Assembly: GCA_003448025.1 (NCBI GenBank)
Contig: DLXL01000518.1
Coordinates: 1-5,651, forward strand
Direction of reading: 5' to 3'
DNA: 5,651 bases
From: Saprospirales bacterium
Lineage (GTDB): Bacteria > Bacteroidota > Bacteroidia > Chitinophagales > Saprospiraceae
Positions 1 to 5,651 of the stretch are shown here, piece after piece. The position numbers and the translations under genes were made by a program. A model generated the notes under the pieces. The model was not told the origin of the DNA. It ran no database searches and saw only the letters and a program-made list of their open reading frames with translations. The number at the start of each line of letters is the position of its first letter. The first letter of the stretch is position 1.

Positions 1-153
1 TGAAAAGGGAAAATGAAGAACAAACCAACTTACACACAAATTAGCTAACTTAGCCCTGCGATCTTTGACAACCGATTTACCTCAAAAGGAGTAGTTGAAA
101 ATGAGGGGTCAGTTTAGACCGGAAAAGAGGGGTCTCATTGACCGGATTTTCCA
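1..153. mobile_element. Probable end of an IS21-family insertion sequence (partial)
   Basis: No open frame of useful length crosses the first 100 bases. Two tandem GAGGGGTC...GACCGG units then lie at 103-149. IS21-family elements carry multiple short repeats inside their ends and finish in 5'-TG...CA-3', and a CA dinucleotide at 152-153 follows the second unit directly. The likeliest reading is the non-coding terminal segment after istB, with the transposase genes left of the window, but no IstA or IstB sequence can be seen to prove it. The boundary at 153 is inferred from the CA rule. The element may be intact outside the window or only a solo remnant. It could also be another repeat family with similar units. 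Confidence 0.4.
103..149 (+). repeat. Two tandem imperfect repeats, GAGGGGTC...GACCGG type
   Basis: Unit 1 spans 103-126 and unit 2 spans 127-149, directly abutting. Both begin GAGGGGTC, have a short T-rich middle, and continue GACCGGA followed by an A- or T-rich tail. They differ mainly in the middle (CAGTTTA against TCATT). The repeat itself is plain in the sequence. Its role as transposase-binding units of an IS21-like end is an inference from family knowledge. Confidence 0.8.
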
Positions 154-464
154 CCCTGGGAAGTGCACGCCATCCAATGGTTTTGGACCTGTATTCTTTT
201 CGCCAGCCAACGTGTTGTCCACAAGCTTGCAAAAACAACGCAAGACAAAATTGATTTTAATCATTTCCCCTCCCAATGCAAAAAAAAAGCCACACACAGC
301 CGTCACCCAATGGGCAGAAAACTCAATCATGACCCCGGTTTACAGTGCCGGCCAGACCAAACACCCACCGCTAACCTCTACACTGTCAAAGGCTCCGGCT
401 AGCTCTTGTTGAGCCCTGGGCCATGGAAAACTGCCATGAGGGGTAACGGCTTTCATAGAAAACG
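154..464. other. Non-coding spacer between IS-like end and lipoprotein gene
   Basis: This 311-base stretch has no convincing gene. The open frames crossing it start at weak codons and translate into low-complexity, Pro/Lys/Ser-rich sequence without domain character. Visible items are a nine-A run at 280-288 followed by GCCACACACAGCC, a 7-base palindrome-like GCCCTGGGC at 412-420, and a small CATGG/CCATG inverted repeat at 422-426 and 434-438 just before the next gene. The heptamer CCCTGGG occurs at 154-160, right after the putative IS end, and again at 414-420. No Bacteroidota-type promoter (TTG, then TAnnTTTG) was recognised. Confidence 0.5.
422..438. repeat. Small inverted repeat upstream of the lipoprotein gene
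   Basis: CATGG (422-426) and CCATG (434-438) can form a 5-bp stem with a 7-base A-rich loop, ending 26 bases before the start codon at 465. It is short enough to be chance. If real, it could be an operator or a structured leader element. There is no direct support for either role. Confidence 0.2.
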
Positions 465-1094
465 ATGAAATCTAAAATTTTTCCAATACTACTGATGACA
501 TTTCTTGTAGGTTGTTCTTCTCAAGACAATAAAAAATCTGAGGAAAATACAGCCCCTCAGACAAGGAGAGAAACACTGACCCCACAAATACAGCAATCAA
601 AACCAGCCGGAATTGCGCTGTTCATTGACAGCATGAAAACGGCAAATTACCTCCTGGATACAAATCGAATAAAACAAACTACCTGGTCCTTTATAGAAAA
701 ATATCCCAAAACAGTAGACCAGGGTCATCTAATAATCCAACTTCCCTTTCCTGTTGGTCAATACGCAAACCATTTTACTAACCCAAAAACATATTTCTTC
801 GCACATTGGAATGAAAGGGAGCAGACATTTAAAAATGGAAATGATTATCTGCTAATGACATGGAATATTGACAGCACAGGTATAAAGAATGAAAAAAACA
901 TTTACACTGCATTGCATGAATTCATGGGAAACTTCCCGTGTTACATTTTCAGAAGTGAAAACACCGTTTATGCAATGAGCCATCGCATGAGCGTTTCAGC
1001 GACAGATACAAGAGCCTTAACTGAGCGATTAAGATATTTCATTGACCCCCATGCAATAATCTATCATCCTTATAGAGGCGAAGAACCGAAATGA
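465..1094 (+). CDS. Putative lipoprotein of unknown function
   Basis: Encodes 209 residues. The leader is typical of a bacterial lipoprotein: basic start (MKSK), hydrophobic stretch over residues 5-15, and lipobox LVGC with the lipidated Cys at position 17. Signal peptidase II would therefore cleave before Cys17 and the protein would be anchored in a membrane. A polar tether of about 35 residues follows, rich in Ser, Gln, Asn, Lys, Glu and Pro. The probable folded domain runs from about residue 48 to the end and is rich in aromatic residues (FFAHWN, LLMTWNID, PCYIF). No catalytic motif or known family was recognised. The start is preferred because the signal peptide begins there and an A-rich stretch precedes it, as usual in Bacteroidota. 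GC content is lower than in the methionine genes to the right, suggesting acquired DNA. The gene stands alone, with 180 bases before the next one. Coding status is well supported; function is unknown. Confidence 0.8.
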   Translation: MKSKIFPILLMTFLVGCSSQDNKKSEENTAPQTRRETLTPQIQQSKPAGIALFIDSMKTANYLLDTNRIKQTTWSFIEKYPKTVDQGHLIIQLPFPVGQYANHFTNPKTYFFAHWNEREQTFKNGNDYLLMTWNIDSTGIKNEKNIYTALHEFMGNFPCYIFRSENTVYAMSHRMSVSATDTRALTERLRYFIDPHAIIYHPYRGEEPK

Positions 1095-1274
1095 ATGAAA
1101 AATATAAGGGCTAATACCACCGACAGCAACTACCCAGCAGTGGCGGTATCAGGCCGGCAAAAACATGGGTGGTCAATCAACAATCGCTCTACGCATGAAA
1201 CTTTCTGCTGAAATCCGCCACCTTCGGTTGCCGCAAAACGGTCCGTTTATAATACAAAAACACCCTCTGAGACC
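1095..1274. other. GC-richer spacer with short inverted repeats between two accessory genes
   Basis: This 180-base gap is richer in G+C than the genes on either side. ATACCACC (1114-1121) and GGCGGTAT (1142-1149) form an inverted repeat with one mismatch and a 20-base loop. GTGGCGG (1140-1146) is also the exact reverse complement of CCGCCAC (1215-1221). GCCGGCAAAA (1153-1162) and GCCGCAAAA (about 1230-1238) are near-identical direct copies. No gene fits here. The arrangement could be a structured intergenic repeat or a cassette-type recombination site, but the arms are too short and broken to call one. Confidence 0.35.
1228..1253 (+). promoter_or_regulatory. Weak candidate promoter for the hydrolase gene
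   Basis: TTG at 1228-1230 is followed after 17 bases by TATAAT at 1248-1253, 21 bases before the ATG at 1275. Bacteroidota sigma factors prefer a -33 TTG and a -7 TAnnTTTG. Here the upstream box and rough spacing fit, but the downstream box matches only TA plus a T. The TATAAT resembles the general sigma-70 -10 box, without a matching TTGACA. This is a guess from position and partial consensus. Confidence 0.22.
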
Positions 1275-2273
1275 ATGAACAAATTAATCTTCATATTGGC
1301 CATGCTGACAGTTTTTTCAGCATTTGGACAAACCAAAACAGCACAAGACTTTGGCTTTAGACATCTTGTTTGTAAATACAAAACAGATCCTGTTGACATT
1401 TTAATCCAATCTAAAAAAGGCGAAGAAAACATTCCCAAACCCCTCTTCTTTTTTTGTCAGGGAAGTTTGCCCATACCACTAATACCCTATCAGGGAAAGG
1501 ACGTTTATGGCACATTCCCGTTTAACCCAGACAGCCTGTCTAATAAATATCATTTAGTTATTGTTAGCAAACCTTACATACCAATCACAGCAGATGTGTC
1601 ACTTCTGCAACCCGATTTTACTTACGTGGATAGTACAGGCAGATTCCCCAAAGAATACAGTGACAGAAATTTATTGAGCTATTACGTCCCGAGAAACATT
1701 GCCATCGTAAAATATTTACAACGACAGCCCTGGGTCTCTTCCAAACAACTCGTTGTTGCCGGTCACTCAGAAGGCAGCACAATTGCCGTAAAAATGACAA
1801 GTGAATTAAAAAATGTAACGCACTTAATTTATTCGGGTGGAAATCCAATGGGCAGAATATTGTCGATCATTGAACAGAAAAGAGCCTACGAAACAGACAC
1901 TGATAGCACAAAATATGGAGAAGATAGCCTAAACTATTGGGCCGATATAGTTGCAAACAAAAATGATATGAATAGTTTGCAAGGAGATACGTACAAGGCC
2001 ACTTTTGAATTTTCAGAACCCATGATAAATTACCTGGAAAAATTAAAAATACCGGTCTTGGTTACTTACGGAACAAAAGACTGGAGTTCACCATACAATG
2101 ATCTTTTGAGAGTACATACAATCCGTCGTAACAAAAGTAATTTTACCTTTAAGGCATACATCGGAACAGACCATAACTTTTTCCCATTGACAAATAACAA
2201 CCAACCAGATTACAACATATTTAATTGGGACATAGTAGCAAACTATTGGTTAAATTGGTTAGACGGAAACTAA
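1275..2273 (+). CDS. Secreted alpha/beta hydrolase (esterase/acylhydrolase-like)
   Basis: Encodes 332 residues. Residues 1-18 form a Sec signal peptide (MNKLIFILAMLTVFSAFG) with plausible cleavage before Gln19; no lipobox Cys follows, so a periplasmic or secreted protein is expected. The alpha/beta-hydrolase fold is supported by a strand and turn near LFFFCQGS (57-64, possible oxyanion region), the nucleophile elbow GHSEG with Ser165, Asp269 in VTYGTKDWS after a strand, and His300 in GTDHNFF. These are the expected order and spacing of a Ser-Asp-His triad. About 85 residues between Ser165 and the Asp strand could hold a lid. The substrate cannot be told from the sequence; esters, peptides or acyl groups are all possible for the superfamily. 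The gene is A/T-rich compared with the methionine operon and stands alone between non-coding spacers, with no pathway partner visible. The start is fixed by the signal peptide. Confidence 0.87.
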   Translation: MNKLIFILAMLTVFSAFGQTKTAQDFGFRHLVCKYKTDPVDILIQSKKGEENIPKPLFFFCQGSLPIPLIPYQGKDVYGTFPFNPDSLSNKYHLVIVSKPYIPITADVSLLQPDFTYVDSTGRFPKEYSDRNLLSYYVPRNIAIVKYLQRQPWVSSKQLVVAGHSEGSTIAVKMTSELKNVTHLIYSGGNPMGRILSIIEQKRAYETDTDSTKYGEDSLNYWADIVANKNDMNSLQGDTYKATFEFSEPMINYLEKLKIPVLVTYGTKDWSSPYNDLLRVHTIRRNKSNFTFKAYIGTDHNFFPLTNNNQPDYNIFNWDIVANYWLNWLDGN

Positions 2274-2515
2274 ATACGAACGCATAACACGGGTTTGGAA
2301 AAACGTGGTTATTTCTTGTACCGCGGGCCTGTTTGTGGTTAATCACTGTTTGGTTATCCGCATCAACAGTTTTCGCAGCAATCGCCAACGTCCTGCAGCT
2401 GCATAACGTCAGATCCTTATCGCCTGAGGTGACCACTTGTCTGACCTTGTGTTTTTATGGGTAAAAGTTAAAGGGTCATGGGAACTTTTGGGTTGGGGTA
2501 GTTGTTTATTCAATT
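2274..2515. other. Non-coding spacer at the boundary between accessory and core DNA
   Basis: This 242-base stretch lacks a credible gene. CGCATAACACGGGTTTGG begins 8 bases after the hydrolase stop codon. GCATAAC recurs in the same orientation at 2401-2407 (first copy 2282-2288), and a TGGTTAT heptamer occurs at 2305-2311 and 2351-2357. CTGCAG with an adjoining AGCTGCA lies at about 2393-2403. The last 55 bases are G/T-rich and precede the next start codon; no clear TAnnTTTG box was found there. The base composition changes from the A/T-rich left half to the GC-richer right half across this spacer, making it a candidate insertion junction. Confidence 0.4.
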
Positions 2516-2842
2516 ATGAAACGCACAGCATTCCTCTTGGCCGGACTGGCTCTCATGATGGTTCTTGATTCCTGCAGAAAGGACAAGGCAGAAAACATCG
2601 AGTGTGACGGGTCGAATCCGACCTATGACGGTCAGATCCGGGCCATCATCAACTCGAATTGTGCCAGCAACAGCTGTCATCCGGGATATTCGAGCTATGA
2701 AGGGCTCGAGGGCATCCTCCAGAATGGCCGTTTTGAGCGGGAGGTGCTAATTGACCAGACCATGCCCCGCAACGGCAACCTCTCTGCCGGTGAATTGTCC
2801 AAAATCAAGTGCTGGGTGGAGAATGGGTTTCCGGAAGACTAA
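2516..2842 (+). CDS. Small cytochrome-c-like lipoprotein with CX4CH motif
   Basis: Encodes 108 residues. The leader (MKRTAFLLAGLALMMVLDSC) ends in an LDSC lipobox with Cys20, followed by RKDK, a common Bacteroidota lipoprotein pattern. The rest resembles a minimal class I cytochrome c or the C-terminal cytochrome-like domain of larger Bacteroidota and Planctomycetes proteins. An opening helix (YDGQIRAIINSN) leads into CASNSCH at 49-55, then TMPRNGNLSAGELSKIKCWVENG, which matches the usual 'MP..g.Ls..e...i..Wi..G' end with Met83 as possible distal heme ligand. The heme site has four residues between the cysteines (CX4CH) rather than the usual two. Cys30 and Cys99 are extra and might form a disulfide. 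A membrane-anchored electron carrier, or a degenerate domain that no longer binds heme, are both possible. Its stop codon overlaps that of the converging hom gene, and its GC content matches the core genes. Confidence 0.83.
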   Translation: MKRTAFLLAGLALMMVLDSCRKDKAENIECDGSNPTYDGQIRAIINSNCASNSCHPGYSSYEGLEGILQNGRFEREVLIDQTMPRNGNLSAGELSKIKCWVENGFPED

Positions 2843-2856
2843 GTTCCGGAAATCCG
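2824..2856. terminator. Hairpin centred on the overlapping stop codons of two converging genes
   Basis: TTTCCGGAA (2828-2836) and TTCCGGAAA (2844-2852) are perfect 9-bp inverted repeats around a 7-base loop, GACTAAG. Extending outward, 2824-2827 pairs with 2853-2856 using two G-C pairs and two G-U wobbles, giving a 13-bp stem in the plus-strand RNA. The loop contains both stop codons (TAA at 2840-2842 on plus; TAG, read from 2841 to 2839, on minus). No U-run follows in either direction, so this is not a textbook intrinsic terminator. Its place between converging genes still suggests a bidirectional 3' end or RNA-stabilising structure. The symmetry is directly visible; the function is inferred. 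Confidence 0.55.
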
Positions 2857-4030
2857 CACACTGCCGGTTCCAATAACCATTGCTCCTTCGCGCTGCAAGG
2901 CATGGGCGCAGCGCTTCAGTCGGGCCAGGGTAACGGTGCCCGTCACGTATTGGAAATCTCCCTCCATCAGTCCTGAGGTAACCCGTTCAAAACCGAGTTG
3001 TTTCACTTGATTGAAATGGGCGTAGCGGAGGTAAATGTCTATGAGCACACGTTCATCGGGCAGGGTGGGCACTGGCGCGTTCATTCGCGCATAGGAATAG
3101 CCATGGCCGGATGCAACGGCCCTCAGATCGCCGAGTACCGCAGCGGCTGTAGGAAAGGCCCCTGCTCCTTTTCCTGAAAAGAACTGTTCACCCGAGAAAG
3201 CGGGGGTCACGGATACGGCGTTGCGTTCATACTCTATCGGGAAGAGCGGTTCTGAGGGCTTTACAAACCGGGGCATCACAAATGCGGTAACACCTTCTTC
3301 GGTGCGCATCAACTCCGGTACCAAGCGGATCTTCCAGCCTTTTTCCCGCGCATACCGGATGTCGGCCTGGGTGAGCCGATCAATCCCCGAACTGAACACA
3401 GCTGCCGGTGAAAGCACAATGCCGTGTGCGTGCAGTGCTATGATGATGAGTTTGTATTTGGGGTCGAATCCACCTACATCGGCCGTGGGATCGGCTTCGG
3501 CAAAACCCAGTTTTTGGGCCTGACGCAAGGCAAGTGGGTACTCGATCCGTTCGTTGAAGATCTTGCTCAGGATATAGTTGGACGTGCCATTGAATATGCC
3601 TGTGATATGTTGAATGGGCTCCTGACTGAAATACTGGTCCACGGTCCGCACGATGGGAATGGCACCGCATACAGCGGCCTCATAGAGCACGGGTACTCCG
3701 GTTTTCTTCTGCAGCATGAGCAGTTCTCCCAGGTGCTCGGCCACCATTTTTTTGTTGGCGGTCACCACAGGCTTGCCCTGAAGCAAAGCATTACGCACGA
3801 TGGCCCATGCGGCATCTGCATCATCAATGGCCTCAACTACAAGGTCAATGTCAGGATTGGCGATGATGGCTTCCGGCCGAAATGTGATTAGCTCTGAAGG
3901 CACAAGCCGTGGCTTGCGGCGGTCACTGACTGCAATGCGCTTAATGGTCAGCCCTGCAGAGGGTGAAGTGGACTGCAAAAGCTGGTACAGGCCATAGCCC
4001 ACACAGCCGAGTCCGAATAGTCCGATGTTC

Positions 4031-4041
<11 letters not shown>
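2839..4041 (-). CDS. hom: Homoserine dehydrogenase
   Basis: Encodes 400 residues of a monofunctional homoserine dehydrogenase, which reduces L-aspartate 4-semialdehyde to homoserine with NAD(P)H in the cytoplasm. This is the branch point to threonine and methionine. The N-terminal Rossmann domain shows GLFGLGCVG at 8-16, VVEAIDD at 68-74 and the conserved VVTANKK at 92-98. The catalytic/dimer domain shows GIFNGTSNYIL (148-158), AEADPTADVGGFDPKYK (181-197) with Glu182, Asp193 and Lys197 in the expected catalytic positions, and KGAGAFPTAAAVLGDL (291-306). Residues from about 330 on form a C-terminal segment of some 70 residues that may be a divergent ACT-like regulatory domain; this is unsure. 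No aspartokinase domain is fused. The start overlaps the end of metX by 11 bases, without a clear Shine-Dalgarno sequence, so translation is probably coupled. It is the last gene of the visible operon. Confidence 0.95.

Positions 4042-5651
<1,610 letters not shown>

Noticed and set aside
280..300. Nine-A run, a possible minus-strand terminator U-run
   Set aside because: The preceding minus-strand sequence (GGCTGTGTGTGGC) offers only about three base pairs, and no minus-strand gene ends there.
95..412. Open frame of 105 codons across the IS-like end and first spacer
   Set aside because: It starts at TTG, runs through the terminal repeats and gives a low-complexity Lys/Pro/Ser-rich product. 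Overlapping frames on both strands are equally long.
154..420. CCCTGGG at both ends (154-160 and 414-420) as a target-site duplication
   Set aside because: The segment between the copies shows no element ends or transposase, and the IS-like end lies outside it, to the left. A 7-base match within 270 bases can be chance.
101..444. ATGAGGGGT at 101-109 and again at 436-444, as a second IS-end unit
   Set aside because: The second copy is not followed by GACCGG or any further repeat sequence, so only nine bases match.
2454..2515. Bacteroidota-type promoter for the cytochrome-like gene
   Set aside because: Several TTG triplets occur, but no TAnnTTTG box lies at a suitable distance, so no promoter is called.
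3424..3891. Open frame of 155 codons on the plus strand, antisense to hom
   Set aside because: It lies entirely within the well-supported hom gene on the other strand, and its translation has no leader or recognisable domain. Long antisense frames are common in GC-richer genes.

Overview
The window looks like a piece of a Bacteroidota chromosome, probably Cytophagia- or Sphingobacteria-like. The evidence is the short lipoprotein leaders ending in a Cys lipobox, A/T-rich start regions without Shine-Dalgarno sequences, a small lipoprotein with a cytochrome-c-like motif, and a metY-metX-hom cluster. This placement is inferred from style and gene order, not from a database match.

The window has two parts with different base composition. 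The left part (about 1-2500) is accessory in character. It starts with what looks like one end of an IS21-family insertion sequence: two tandem, imperfect copies of a GAGGGGTC...GACCGG unit at 103-149. A 311-base stretch without a convincing gene follows. Next come two plus-strand genes for exported proteins: an unrecognised 209-residue lipoprotein (465-1094) and a 332-residue secreted alpha/beta hydrolase with a visible Ser-Asp-His triad (1275-2273). Lines counted by hand inside these genes gave about 35-47% GC. Each gene sits alone between long non-coding spacers that are richer in G+C, a layout that recalls mobile gene cassettes, although no convincing recombination site could be shown.

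The right part (2516-5651) is more GC-rich (two hand-counted lines gave 53% and 58%) and carries core genes. A 108-residue lipoprotein with a CX4CH heme-type motif (2516-2842, plus strand) converges on a minus-strand methionine/threonine branch-point operon. In transcription order this is metY (O-acetylhomoserine sulfhydrylase, cut by the right edge), metX (homoserine O-acetyltransferase) and hom (homoserine dehydrogenase). The genes overlap by 20 and 11 bases, so they are almost certainly co-transcribed and probably translationally coupled. Together they convert aspartate semialdehyde to homoserine (Hom), acetylate it (MetX) and replace the acetyl group with sulfide to give homocysteine (MetY). 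The operon promoter and any SAM riboswitch would lie beyond the right edge.

The stop codons of the cytochrome-like gene and hom overlap by four bases. They sit in the 7-base loop of a 13-bp hairpin (9 bp of it perfect) that probably separates the two converging transcripts. No tRNA, rRNA, CRISPR array or replication origin was seen.
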